A stretch of DNA of 64,000 bases from assembly GCA_964036665.1 (NCBI GenBank), contig OZ038532.1, positions 1,860,001 through 1,924,000 of the forward strand, written 5' to 3'. The translations under genes and the position numbers were made by a program. The DNA comes from Gordius sp. MW1 (Eukaryota > Nematomorpha > Gordioida > Gordea > Gordiidae). The notes under the pieces are model-generated. The model saw only the letters and a program-made list of their open reading frames with translations, was not told the DNA's origin and made no database searches. Of the stretch, positions 22,440 to 35,319 are shown piece after piece. The first letter of the stretch is position 1; the number at the start of each line of letters is the position of its first letter.

Positions 22440-24839
22440 AGGCCCGAGTTAAATATTATTAACCAAATAATTCTAACTTTTTGTAAATGTTGTTATAATT
22501 ATTTATTTCGTTATTATAATCATTTGAACATCGAAGGTATAATTAGGTATACTTTTAATGGTAATAGGTTTGGAGTCAAGGTATGTCACAAGATATGATT
22601 AAAATAGTGTCTATTCTGGCCATTAATAGATATGTTTTATTAAAATAGGAAACCGGTGTGCTAATAAATTCGCCCAACACATTAAATGGAAAAACGGTGA
22701 ATAGGTTAAATATAAAAATCCATCATAAAATTTTTCTCCTTAATCTCATCCTTTATCCAATTTACTAAACGTGGTTGTCAAAGTCAACATTTGATTAGTT
22801 GACAAAACACATGATGTCAATTAAATTTTATTGAAAAATTGTTTTACTGATTGCAACCTCGAACATTAATTAGGGTTAGGGGTGTGCTAGGAGAATACAA
22901 TATAGTTTTTAATTGAACTTTGAAGGTTTATTAATAATCATTAATAAGTTAAAGAAAAGCACTTGTCCAATTAAATATCCCAAGAGTTTCAGATGGCTTT
23001 AGAGCCAAATTTTACCTGGAATAATAAAACATTTAAAAACTTATCTGTAGCCTTGATTAAAAAGAACTAGTAAAATTTTTTGTCCATCCCTAAAATTATT
23101 TTAAAAAAATTCCAGGAATTAACGGGGATTCCTTGGGGCGCCATGTTTATATGTTAAATTACTTAATAATGGGTTATAATTAGAAATCCCAATCATTACT
23201 AATGTCACTTCCCAGTTTGAGCTGCAATATGTTAGCCATTACCTAAAGATCCATCTTTTTCGCTACAAATGAATTGTTAATATGACTCTGTTTACTTTGT
23301 CAATTGGGTAAATTTGAAGTAAATTAATTTCAAACATTTCCTAAATAGTTTGAGTGCTCATTTTAAGTTTTTGCCAAATTTGAGTGATTTTTTTGCTTTT
23401 TGACAAATTTCAATATTACATTTTTTTTGAAATTACAATAAGCCTATGAAATTATTTTGACTTATAAAAATTTCATTTGACGATTTCCCTAAATTATGCT
23501 CCTTGTTAGCGTTCACGAGAGAAAAAATACTAATAGTTTGACCTATTTTAAGTAAAATTGATGTTGAACTGAATGTCATAAAGTTGATTAAAAATAATTA
23601 TTCCTTGTTATTTTATAGCACTTGACTTTCACTATTGATTTTTGCGCTCAATACAATCATTTTATATTTTTAATTAATTATAGTCACCCATCATTAATAT
23701 TTAATTTTAATCAAGATTTGCTAGGTTTCTTTTGAAGCGATTTCCATTCCATATATTCGGGTCTTAAAAACGTGTTTTTCAATAATTTTAATGACTTGCC
23801 TCTATTGAAGATATAACAGTAAATTTCATCCTTCAAATGTTAAAAGTAAAGCAATAATACTTTAATCTAGACTAAATGAGTATTTAAGTAGGTAAATTTT
23901 TTTAAAAATGTCCAGTTTAAATTGTATTAATAAGGTTTAATAACAAACCACTTTCCGTTTTTTGCTTTATATTGTGTAAACCAATTAAATTTCATTAAAT
24001 TTTTCTAAATTTTTAAGGCACAGTTTAGAAACAAATACACAAATATTAATTACTATACATAAACCCATAAATTGCATACCAATTACTTGTATTTAATTAT
24101 TGAAATTTAAAATTAACCCCTCCTAATTTCCCTCCTAAGTGTTCTTAAATTAAGATCGAATTTGATAAGAATGTATCCACATAGAATAGCGATGAAGTTT
24201 TCAGAAAATTATTATTACTGTAATTATTATTATTAGCAATATATTCATCAAATTAAATTACACAAAATAAATTCACTTTTTTATAAAGATTTTATTTATG
24301 ATGTTTAGGCTTATAAATTTTTAAATTCAAAGAAATACAGTTTACAAGTAATTAAGGGGAAAGATATGTATATAGAATGATTTTAATTATATTATTATAA
24401 TTTTGTTAATTATATATGTGTAGAAATTGTATTATGGTAATTTTACACGCAAGCCATGACATATCAATCAATATTAATTAAGTTCAAAACAAACACCTCA
24501 TTTTCTGTCAATAATGGATTCAATTTACGATATACCTTATTTTCTATTTTTATGCCTCGATTTGATCTTTTTTAACCTACCCACAAAATTAGGCCAGGCC
24601 CTAACTATGATTTATATTATATCATAGATTTTTTCAATTCAAATATTTAAAGCTAATGATAATTAAAAGTCTTTTAGACACAATCATAAAGGTTTTGAAT
24701 TATTAAAACAGTAAATATTACATAAATAATCATGGGTATACTTGATTTAAAAACAGATATTTGACTTAAACAAAAAATTGTATGACAAAAAATATCGTTA
24801 ATTATCAAGGACTACACAAAAAGCCGAGGGTATGCTTGC
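22440..24839. other. AT-rich stretch, nothing recognised
   Basis: Downstream flank of the GPCR gene. Apart from one 'cccataaattgcat' motif at 24064-24080 (see findings) I see no gene or repeat. Confidence 0.5.
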
Positions 24840-27210
24840 TTAACTTTTAAAAGCACTAATTTTTGCAAAAGGTACGGATAAAACATAATAACAGCGTTGA
24901 AGGAAACGATTTAAAATCCCTTTAAAATTTTCTCTAAAGTGATGGCTCATGAGGCAATAAATGACAGTTGAAAGGGTAACTGGCGAGAATTGCGAAATCT
25001 AAAACGCATCCCACAGCTTGCGCAATTTCGTAGTTAATAATGCGTAAATTGAAGGTATTGTCTAATATGTGGCAAATAAACAATAATCCAACGGGAATTT
25101 CAACTATCAGTGCCAACGATACCACCACAATGAGCATCAATGTCGTCTGTTTCGTTTGCTTTATCTTACGCCAGTTCCTAACCTTGGCTTCGGTGATCTT
25201 AGTTTCCACAAGGGGGGATTCTGGAGCGGGTTTAATTTTTGTTATAGGAGTATCGTTTTTTTGCATTACTTCAGTAACGACTCTAAACGAGTCATTAGAT
25301 GGAGGAATTGAGTGCCGGAGAGATTCGTGCAACGTAACTTTTTCATGATTCCGTCTCTGACCTTTAACATCGTATTTTACTTTTGATTGGCGGCCAGAAA
25401 AGGAAATTTTACTAGCTATTCTGTTATTCATTGTTTTGTCAATGGCGTTAACATGCTCCGAGAGACAGTTATTTTGATTATTAGAACCATCGGTTAAACT
25501 AACATACTTTTGATCATTTGCACCCTCATTTTTTATTAATTTTTGGCAGTTGGTCTCCAATTCTATTGTTTCGTGGCAATCTTGCCGGATGTCCCATTGT
25601 ATATGATATTTCAGTGAAGTGAAACGCATATTAATTTTATTTTTTTTGGCCCCTATGTTTTTTCTATGATTATTTAATGTTAGTCGTTTTGCGTCATCCT
25701 TCTCACCTTTTAACAGCGGGGCTGTCGGTTCATTATGCGTTCCGTAATTCTTCACTGTTCGAGCACGGAATTGTGATCGCCTTAGCGTTGAAATGAGCAC
25801 TGTATTCAAAACAACCATGATAATACATGGGACAAGATGTACAAAAATGACCCGAAACCAGAAATAAAAATTAAAGTATAAATTTTTCCAGCCTATAATC
25901 CATGATGGGTACCTATAAGCGCAATGTATTTCACCGCTTTGAAATATATCAGTGTGATTATTTGTTGAAAAAAACACACCAAACTGTCGAAGGTTTATCG
26001 GTCGGCCCAATATGTTTAGCATCCTTTTATTTGCGTTAATTTTTTCACCTACGATTAAACGTTTGTCGTCAATCTCTTTCAAATCATCATTAATTTGGCT
26101 TGGAATCGGACCAATCGGCATTGTTAGATTATACACATTTACTGAATCGCGAATATGATCGTTGTTTGTCACTATTTTGTCAGACTTGGTTTCCCTTACT
26201 TGAAAAACTTTAATATCACCGGGGTATAATTTGACCTTTGGAGGCACAACTTCTTTGCTATGCCATCTTAATACTACTGGGACATATTCGTGCTCATAAA
26301 ATCTTGGGAGATTATATAGTACTGAAAAGGTCATAATGAAAATAATGACGTAAAAAATTGTTTTTAATGACCGCCAGTAGTACTTAGTCAAGGAATAAGA
26401 CATCGAAATTGATAGCACTTGGCCTACTTCAACAGGTTTTCGCATGAAAATGTTAGATGGGATATTCCACCAAGGCTTTGACTTATTTATGCCTCTTAAA
26501 ATATTCATCTTTAAAGGATCAGGCTGTGCGGAGTTAGTCATGATCTCTTTATCGTTTGTAATGTTTTTCGTAGTGTTAATTTTATATTCTGTACCGTAAT
26601 TACTCGTCGTCTGATGCTGAGTCTTCGCTGTTTGGGAGATTTGTTGACGAGCCATTCTGACCTTTGTCAGGAGAGGGGGGTTTACGGTTCTACAAACACA
26701 AATATACCTGTGAACAGCGAGAGATAGGACGAGCCAAACCGAGGCCGTGTGAAAAATAGTGGGTAAGTAAATGGTGGCGTAATCGTGAACCTTACACCAA
26801 GCCACTCCTATGGGAAACTTGTAACGTTGAGCGGCATAGTAATATATAAACCATGGGAGTGGACTTACTGCTGTTAACATATCGGCCAAAGCCATGGCCG
26901 CCAACAGAACGTTTGTCGGAGATATCATGTTGGATCTCAATAGAATGACAATGATTAAACTGTTTGTTAGTAGAATAATTAGTATGAGAATGGGTGAAAT
27001 ATACCCGTACAGGGGCAAGGCTAGGGCCAAGGGCTTACTATCAAAACCTTCTATATAAAAATTTTCTTCCTCCCTTGGAATTTTTTGTTTAAATTCAAAC
27101 GGTGTATGGTCAAATAGTATGTTATCATATCTATCATATACATGAGTTGAATGATAAAGAGCCATAATCGTAGGAGGTGTGAGGATTAAAGGTGACGAAA
27201 TTGAAATCAT
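24840..27210 (-). CDS. SPR/MIP-receptor-like GPCR with long loops, frameshift in TM7
   Basis: Seven-TM receptor, probably for a neuropeptide, acting at the plasma membrane through G proteins. The open frame runs back to a TTG at 27321; the first ATG codons are at 27210 (chosen) and 27165. Numbering from 27321: TM1 ~101-127; TM2 with SPTNVLLAAMALADMLTAVS; Cys176 and Cys467 as the likely TM3-ECL2 disulfide; TM3 with YLPTIFHTASVWLVLSLAVH and HRY in place of DRY; TM4 ~318-338; TM5 with FWFRVIFVHLVPCIIMVVLN; TM6 with TTLMLIVVVSLALIVEIPVG; TM7 with DFAILASYPFN. ICL2 (~110 residues), ECL2 (~145) and ICL3 (~215) are very long. After SYPFN the frame shifts and stops at 24934. One frame over, a plausible tail VIYCLMSHHFRENF continues to a stop at 24840. 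The motifs PTIFHTAS, WFRV.FVH and TTLML...EIP suggest the sex peptide/myoinhibitory peptide receptor family. No introns are seen. Confidence 0.8.
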
Positions 27211-27321
27211 GATTTCCCCAAATATTAATTTTAATTTCAAAACACAATATTGGTCTTTATTGTGCGTGAGGTTAGGATAAATGTTATTCCTTAAAGTTTC
27301 AAGCTGAAACCGAAATGGCAA

Positions 27322-28690
27322 ACAAACGTTTGAACAGAGCGTGTAAGCGATAAATAGATGATTAAAAATTGATCGCGCTGAATTAATTCATGAAGGCACA
27401 TAAATTAATTAGTCCGGAGATTAAGTCATAAAATAACAAATGGTGCAATTGACTTGGAGATGCCTAATATTGATTTTTAGAGTGCCAAAACAACAAAACA
27501 AGTTTGGCGATTCAATACTATACGTACATATCATTGTATGAAAATGGGGCTATAAAATTTGATACAATACTCGGCGTCTTAAATAGTATTTTATCGACAT
27601 TTATAATAATCGATTCGCAAATTTTGCTAAATGAATTTAATTTTAATATATTTTAAGGTAGTGAGGTATGAAATCGAGTTAGATTTTATATAAAGAGCAC
27701 AATAATATTGATAAAATGCAATATAGGACACACTATCTTTTGCTTAAGCGCTTCATAAATTTGCACCCAGCGGGTTAATAAGATGGATCGGGTTAATGGA
27801 TATTTTTTGTGTATGTGTGTGGCCAACAAAATTCATTGTATTTTAGATTAGGCTTTACTCATATAAATTTTAATGAATATTTTCCTTTGGGTGATATTAT
27901 ACTGACATTATTACCTTATATATTTCACAATTTATCTGTTATACAAAGGGGAATAGGGGAATGGAATTTCGCTTAATTCTTCTTAAAAAATAAATGATGG
28001 ACTAATAAGGCTATATATAAAGCATATCAAAAAATATTCACTACTTAAAATAAAATCTAATATGATATTTACGCTTATTTTTTGAGGAACAAACGATAAT
28101 AGCTATTTAATTTAGGAACTATAATTGACTTCACATTTATCAAAATGTTTATATAATCTGCATTAATTTGTTAAGCCTTATATTTATTATTTTCAGCAAA
28201 TCAATTTATGTATCAATTTGACTTAATTCAGCTAGAAATTCTGTAGTAATTACCGTTAGCAGCCTAGAAGCCTCTGTCACGGCAAAGTGTGCTAAAGGAT
28301 TAGATTGCTTAATATAATAACTATGCAAGCAATCAATACGACCAAGGCCTGCGTAATTAACTATATAAATGAGTGGATTACAGTGTGAATTCTGTGATTT
28401 ATTGAGGAGCATGGTCGATAGTGAATCACATTTCGTTCTTTAGGCTTAAAATATTATGCGATGTTCTATGGAAGTAAATTCAAAAATTTGGTCCACGTTG
28501 ACGCTTACAACATTAGTAGGTATTTTTAATTTACAGGTGGAAAGTTTTTATTGAGAGATTACATACATATAATTTTGTCGATGTTACCTTAACTATAGAA
28601 TGAATTAACCTTAACTCTAGTCTGTTGCTATATATAGTTTTTTTTTACAAATTTGATCATACAGGCTCATACCATCATCTACCATATATA
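27322..28690. other. Upstream flank of the GPCR, nothing firm
   Basis: AT-rich. A frame at 28206-28412 (minus) has no recognisable motif. No promoter element can be assigned. Confidence 0.4.
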
Positions 28691-28699
28691 TCTGATATA

Positions 28700-28870
28700 A
28701 ACTTATGATGTTAATTCAAGGAGAATTAAAGGAATAATATGTATGATGTTAATTCAATATGAATTCAAGGGATAATAAGAACTTATGATGTTAATTCAAT
28801 GGATAAGGAAACATTATTCTATGGATGTGGGGAGAATTATGATGTTAATTCAATAAAATAGGACACATTA
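28700..28870 (+). repeat. Short tandem repeat around 'atgatgttaattcaa'
   Basis: The string 'atgatgttaattcaa' occurs four times, at about 28704, 28743, 28786 and 28838, spaced 39-52 bases. The last two units share a longer 'acattattct.tggatgtggg' block. Confidence 0.8.
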
Positions 28871-29252
28871 TTCTTTGGATGTGGGAGGATTATGCTTATG
28901 CTCAAAGTCCGTAGATTAGGTGAAAAGCCACATATCAATTCAACCCCTGCCACTAGCTTCCCCAAAACCCACTTTTCCAAATCCACACCTTCAACCCTCC
29001 ATATTTCCCTTTCTGACAATTTCCATCTCATCTCACCTTCCCAGCTAACCCACTCTTGGAACTAGCTCCCCCAGCACCCACTTTGCCAAGTCCACACCCT
29101 CAATCTACATATTTCCCTAATGACAATTTGCATCCCATCTCACCCTAACAGCTAGCCCCCTTCAAGAGTTTATGGAATGCTAAACATTGTTGATGGAACA
29201 CATGGTCGAAGAACAAAACCAGAGAGAGCCTTCATTTTTTAAAGGGAAAGAT

Positions 29253-29882
29253 GTCTTATATGTGAATACGTATATTTGTATATCATGTGCTACAGATTGT
29301 ATTATTGCTATAATTATATATTTTAATATTCTAAGACAAATCCGAGTTGGTAATTACCATATGTTTTTAATTTGATCTTATAATTATCCTATGTGTATTA
29401 GATTCCTCACCCCGGCCCTAATTATTACTTCTCCTAATCTATAATATATCATTATACTACTTAATAAATGATTATCCTTAGATTAGATATGATTGATTTC
29501 TAATAAATTATCTCTTTTCCTCCTTAGAATTAAGCATTGAATTTTGAATTCCTTCTTTACTCTTTTTGTTCAATAACCATGGTTTATTGAGGCCTTGGGT
29601 TCTTCTGTCGCTATCACCATTTATTAGAAATCAATCATATCTACTAAGGATAATCATTTATTAAGTAAAGATAAAGATAGTATAATGATATATTATAGAT
29701 TAGGACAAGTAATAACTAGGGCCGGGGTGGGGAATCTAATACACAAAGGATAATTATAAGATCAAATTAATAACATGGTAATTACCAACTCGGATTTGGC
29801 TTAGAATATTAAAATATATAATTATAGCAATAATACAATCTGTAGCACATGATATACAAATATACGTATTCTCATATACGAC
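29253..29882. repeat. Long inverted repeat (hairpin), ~260-bp arms
   Basis: Left arm 29253-29509 and right arm 29619-29882 are reverse complements with only scattered differences and small indels; examples are 'gtgctacagattgtattatt', 'aaatccgagttggtaattac' and 'ccaccccggccct'. A ~109-base loop separates them. Transcribed, it would fold into a dsRNA of ~255 bp. There are no TIR-type ends or obvious target duplication, so it may be a foldback MITE or a locally inverted duplication. Confidence 0.85.
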
Positions 29883-31198
29883 TATATCGTACTTATTTCA
29901 TGTTATGTCACTTTTTCACGAAAGCCTCTACAATTTATTATATTTTCAACAGCACACGCTTTATTACAGAGATGTAATTAATTATCCAATTAAGAAAGGG
30001 GTAATTGAAAAAGATCTTTTTATGGTTGTAATGGAAATGGAAGCCACTTTATCTTCAGTATAGCTTTAAAGCATGACAAAATTATTTGTACCCTAACCTA
30101 AAAACCGCTAAAGCGAATATACAATAATATCGTGATAATATAACAAAGAGCACGAGTTTTTAATGTTATTAATGGTTAAAGTAGTCAAAAAAATTAAAAA
30201 TTTTATAAATGATCATAATGAATGAGTAACTTCTTATGCTAAAGATTTATCAACATGTTTGCTTACAACTATCTGACTAATCCATTAAGTTTGCGATAGT
30301 AAAATAGAAATAGCTAGCAGATTTAATATAAAAGCAACCCTTTTCCCTGGAAACCAAATATTTTAAGAGTATAGCTTTTCTTTTATTAAGTTTAATTAAT
30401 TTTAGCTGCTGCAATTAGGTCGTTTAAAAAATGCTTGAAAACGGTTGTTAAAGGGAATTAGAAATTCTGGGAGCTTACAAACATATAATTGGATTTAAAA
30501 TTTTAAATGATACTATATTAAACATTAAATTTATCGCTGATAAAGATCCAAAATAACAAATTTGAAAGTCTTAGGCGACCTTCAAACTTGATTTTATTCT
30601 AAAAAAAATCTAACGTATGTTTACTATTGATTTTTACATTATATTTAAATCGTGGTCATGCCTACCTATTTACTAATTATACTCGTAGTTAGTATTAAAT
30701 TTATGTATTATGTTTACCTTAATTTATATTTTTTTATAAATTCTTATTCAATGGCAGAATCTAATAAATCTTATATCAATGCTTAAACGTTAATATTTAG
30801 CCAGTTCAGCATTTATTTGATATATAACAACACCTAGATAAGTTGCCTAAAGAAAATATATAGAGGTAATAATTAGTTGGGCATAACAATAATGGAATTT
30901 GGGAGAGTACGAAAATATTTAAGCAAACCAGCGGTCATTAGATAGTCTATTTGCGAAAGCAAAATACATAAGTCCAAAGCAATTAAAAACCCGTAAATAT
31001 TTCCAAGGCAATTATTGAAAAATTACAAGTTGGACGCAGAGAGACAGGACAGGATGGACAGGACAACCAAAAATGAGCCTATAAATTGCATAGCAATTAA
31101 TATTAGTTTTACCAAAGAGGCGTAGTTCAGTATGCACTTAAATATTATAAATAGCTAGTTATTTAAGCTAATAATAAGGTAAATATCATATCGCTCGC
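29883..31198. other. AT-rich stretch with one recurrent terminus motif
   Basis: Only the motif 'ataaattgcatagcaattaa' at 31081-31100, preceded by a 'ggacaggacaggatggacag'-like microsatellite (about 31040-31065), is notable. Together these match, inverted, the start of the SINE-like cluster at 17998. Confidence 0.5.
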
Positions 31199-32137
31199 TA
31201 GGGCCCTGCACTGCCCCTAAAGCCTGACTTAATCCAAACCAAGCCCAACTCGATCCGATTTGAGAGAGTTGTGGGCCGAGCTCTAACTAAAATTTTTGTA
31301 AGCCTCGGCTGGGGCTTTATGGGGCAGCCCAACCCGCAGCCCGACCCAAGACTACAGCCCGACCCGAATTGATTCAAGCCAACCAACCACTCATATGAAA
31401 TAAATAACTTAACTAAATATAAAGTATCCATCTTCATTTCATACAGCGTAATTTATTTGGCTTTTAAACTCCGACTCCATACTTTTCCCTCTGTCTATTA
31501 TAATTTTTTTGATCAAAATTGCATCCCTACACTCGTATTTATATATATATACATAACTATTAAAATTAAAAATAATTTTAAAAGCATATTCTACCGTTAA
31601 ATAAAATTAATTTTTATAAGGCTAGATTATTACGTTAGAATAATAATTATTTAAAACTTCTTGCTTGAAACCAGTAATTTCTGGAGTAACCGATAAAAAA
31701 TTTAGGGAGGCGCTGGAGGTAAGGAGGACAAGATAGAGGTAATGACATGCCAATTTTTAATATTTTAGCATTTTGAGTAATGTAAAAATGTTTTCATAGT
31801 TATAAAAAAGTTTAAATCTACAAAAACATTATTAAACCCTTTTTAATCTCGATATTACATTTTATAAATTTAAAAGCAATAAACCATTCTCAGATATATT
31901 TTTATTGAAGTAATTTATTAGATATTATTATACATGTATAACGTGTTTGATGTTTTTCTCACATATAATTTAAAAAAGTAAATTTAATTGCACTTAAGCG
32001 ACCTAGCTATTATAGCAAGGTTATTGAATTTAATTTACATCTTTAAGGAGATCCATTTAATCTCAAGTCGACATTTTACATAGGCCATCAAAAATTTAGT
32101 TTATTAGTGATTTATTTAAATGGGGATTTACATTATA

Positions 32138-33091
32138 GGGTAGCCCGGGGACTAAATAGCCCTAAAAATTTAAATCACGTTTTAAAAAAAATCAATAAAG
32201 TTTTCCATAATCTTTTTATTGGAATACATTTCTACAGTCTATTTCTACTAGAGGAAAAAAATTTAAGAAAAAAGTACTTATAGTTTTTTCATAAAATTGA
32301 ATTTAAAAAAATCAAAATTTCTAGAAATTTTAAAGGTGCCCGGGGCTAGTTATAGCCCTTTTCAGTGGATAGATTAACCCTTAGGCTTTCACTTCTTATT
32401 AGAGCATGCTAACTCAAATCAATAAAAGAACTGTTATGTTCCGGGGCCCGTGGATACGACAGTTATATTATAAAAAACATAGAGGAAGCAAATGTAATAT
32501 GATTGTAATTTATATAATACAAATTAAAAAAGCGTCAAGATAACAATCTGACTTAAGTACACTTAAAAGACAAATTCTGAAATAAAAAAAAACTTTTAGT
32601 CGTTTTTTAAAGTATAATATTACTATTCCAAATTGCACTAAGTTGGATTATAAACAAAATTTTTGTTTTTTAAATCTTGTCATTTGTAGGACACAATGAA
32701 AAATGGCTAGCACTAGCCCCTCTCCGACTAGCCCCGACCCCTGTTTTATCAACAATCAATAATTCAACATGTTATATTGGGAATGAAAATTTAATCCTTA
32801 GATGGTTTTTATGTAAAAAATATCTTTATAGGATAAAACTTAAATTAGTCCAAAATATACAGCCAAAAATATTTTATGTGCTAAATACAAAATTTTGTCA
32901 AGGCTACTATAGCCCCGAAAAATCTTTTTTCTTCTATAAAAAGTTAAAATTTATTTTTTCTAAACAAAAAGTTTTTACTCATACTTTATGAAAAAATACA
33001 CATATGGTTTAAATTTTAATTATATATCATTTTTAAAATATAATTACAAAGATAATAGTAACTCCGGGCCTCGACTAGCCCCGGTCTCCCC
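32138..33091. mobile_element. TA-target MITE, copy B
   Basis: Ends GGGTAGCCCGGGGACTAAAT and, inverted, GGGGAGACCGGGGCTAGTCG, flanked by TA (32136-32137, 33092-33093). It is homologous throughout to copy A at 359-1331, with a ~30-base extra block near 32437-32465. The frame 32677-32991 is not a gene. Confidence 0.75.
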
Positions 33092-33246
33092 TATCTCTAC
33101 TTTAAACTTCAAAGAAAGGGTTAAAACCATTTAAATCTCAAAATAACTGAATGGAAATCCAATCTTAAAAGTCGATGTACTCTTGTCAAACCCATTTCTT
33201 TAGCGTTTTCTTATTTATACTTCACCGCGATCGATTATTCTTTAAT

Positions 33247-33270
33247 AACATAAATTGCATAGCAATTAAT
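33247..33270. repeat. Isolated 'ataaattgcatagcaattaat' terminus
   Basis: A solitary copy of the recurrent quasi-palindrome AATTGC-ATA-GCAATT with its usual 5' 'ata'. Other copies lie at about 18000, 19600, 22322, 24066 and 31081. Confidence 0.6.
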
Positions 33271-34127
33271 AATAAACAAATTTGATATTGCATTGCAGGG
33301 CACTAAAGCCTATTAACAATATTAAACTAGAGAACCAAAAATTTACTTCTATTTATTAGTATCCTGATTCCTCAATCTCACTAATAAGATCATTTTTTTT
33401 TTATTTTAATGGTAATATAGAATTGTGCGCAATTAACAAATTTATAATGTTAGAAAATCTATTTATATTAATATTTGAAGGGGGCCTTTAGAACATTTTT
33501 AATCAATATGGAAACGATGGCTGAAATAATGATTCAAATATTAACAACTACAATGAATAAATACACGCCTTACCATTTTAGGGGAAAAGGTTATATATAT
33601 TTAAAAGCGCTTTTAGATGTATAATGTAGTTTCACTAGGGCACCTAATTACGGGTTTATACAATTTCATGATAGATATTGTAAACATAAAATTATCTGTT
33701 CACGTAAATCCTTACAGTATTATTAATTGTAATAATTTTGGCATTTATATAATTGTATTCAACGTTCAAACTATTGAAATATATATAAAAATAAATAACT
33801 CGATATTCTTTATACATTTTCTAACTAGTTAAAAAACATTAATAATTATATAAGTAAGTATAGAAATAGTATATTTAGGGCTTTAGTATTATAATAAAAT
33901 ACTTAGCTTTTGTTTTAAAAAATAGCTAAACCTCTTTCATATATTCTATTGTGTAGTAACCATATTTCAACTCGAGAATATTTCTTAATAATCTTAAATT
34001 AAGTGATGATTATTGGGCAAAACCCAATGTTCTCCAATTTTCAGATAATGATACATAATTTATAATATGACCTTTTAACCTGACGTACTGACCCTCAAAA
34101 TAAGATAAATCGAAAACATGGGCGAGG

Positions 34128-35191
34128 TAGAGTAATGCAAGGGTGACCCGAAACCCGACCAGAATTTGGCTCGACCCGACCTCGGGTCGGGTTTGGGTTG
34201 AAAATTTTTAAATGACTTCGGGTCGGTTTCGGGTTCAAAATTTTTTAATTCGGGTCGGGTCAGGGTCGGGTTGAAGCTTATGATTTTTTTATTGCACAAT
34301 AGACATATCTTTTAAATTAATGCCATTATATATAATATTTTATAATTAATATCGAAATGTATGATTAATTTATCTCATTCATTCATTTAAATTAATTTCT
34401 TTTAAGTTATATCTGAATTTCGGAAGCAATTTTGAACTCTAAAGGTAGGATATCTTGATGGACGCTATAAATTGATAAACATGTAATTGATATCACAAAA
34501 CTTATGATTTTCTGAACTCCCATTTTTCTTTTTAAATATTAGTGTCTCAACTTGTTTTATCGCCTAACATAAAACTCGAATAAAATTAATTTATCATGAT
34601 TATTTATTAAACGAATGATTAAAATGTATGAAAAACATTATTTTACAAACATGATTCAAAAAATTATATTTGAAAAAAATAATCAAATTTTCTCCTTTTA
34701 TTTTTGCACAATATTGCCACAGCCGTTATTGGCCTTAAAATCATAATTGCTTGATAATACAGACAGACTCATTTTAATTAGAATATCAGCATTATATATG
34801 TGAAATAATTGCGGGTTTGTTAAAATTTTGAAGATAATAATAGCCACATTTAGGAGCCGTAATTAACTTAAAAGTATACTCTAATAAGGGTCATTTATAG
34901 GCAATTTTAATTAGAGACTAATTTGATTTTATATATATATACTTATCTTTTTTAGCATGTGACCCTAAAAATAGACATATAACGTATTGCCTTTTTTGGG
35001 AGATAATATTTTGTTGCCATTTAAAACCATTAAAATCAATTTTACAATATAATTTTTTTTTACTTTCGGGCGGGTCAGGTTCGGGTTGAAAATTTTAAAA
35101 AGCTTTCGGGTCGGGTTCGGGTTAAAAATTTTAAAAAGCTTTCGGGTCGGGTCGGGTTCGGGTTGAAAAAAAGTGACTTTGCAGGGCTCTA
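34128..35191. mobile_element. Non-autonomous hAT-like element with CGGGTCGGG arrays
   Basis: The left end TAGAGTAATGCAAGGGTGAC and the right end, inverted, TAGAGCCCTGCAAAGTCACT form TIRs like those of the complete hAT at 55476-57980. Inside each end lie arrays of the CCCGACCCGAACCCG type (34150-34275; 35068-35165). The right array has three near-identical units separated by 'ttgaaaattttaaaaagctt'. Interior ~750 bases are AT-rich with no frame. The 8-mers outside do not match. Confidence 0.65.
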
Positions 35192-35319
35192 AGGTGTAGC
35201 CAGGTTTAGGATTAAGGGGGGAGGGCGAGGGGGCAAAACATATTTTTTTTTTAAATTTTTAAGGGTTTTTGTATCTTTATTTTTTGTCGCTCCACCCTGC
35301 CCCCCTGGCTATGCCCATG
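35192..35319. mobile_element. Short MITE, CATGGGCGTA family (left end worn)
   Basis: Begins 'ggtgtagccagg' directly after the hAT-like end and finishes 'cctggctatgcccatg'. G-rich and C-rich tracts sit inside the ends as in the copies at 17253, 39783 and 45792. Confidence 0.6.

Larger units (their letters stand above)
31199..33305. mobile_element. Possible hAT-like element, TAGGGCCCTGCA ends
   Basis: The left end reads TAGGGCCCTGCA at 31199-31210 and is followed by CCCGACCC-type repeats (31320-31370). The right end, reverse-complemented from 33305, reads TAGTGCCCTGCA. Both resemble the proven hAT ends at 55476 and 57980 (TAGAGACCTGCA). The flanking 8-mers do not match, so the pairing of these ends is uncertain. 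A TA-target MITE (32138-33091) lies within. The frame at 31198-31437 is a shadow of the repeats. Confidence 0.4.

Noticed and set aside
25040-25348. Plus-strand frame of 102 residues
   Set aside because: Antisense to ICL3-TM7 of the GPCR; no motif of its own.
28206-28412. Minus-strand 68-residue frame
   Set aside because: Moderately protein-like but with no recognised family and no convincing splice sites.
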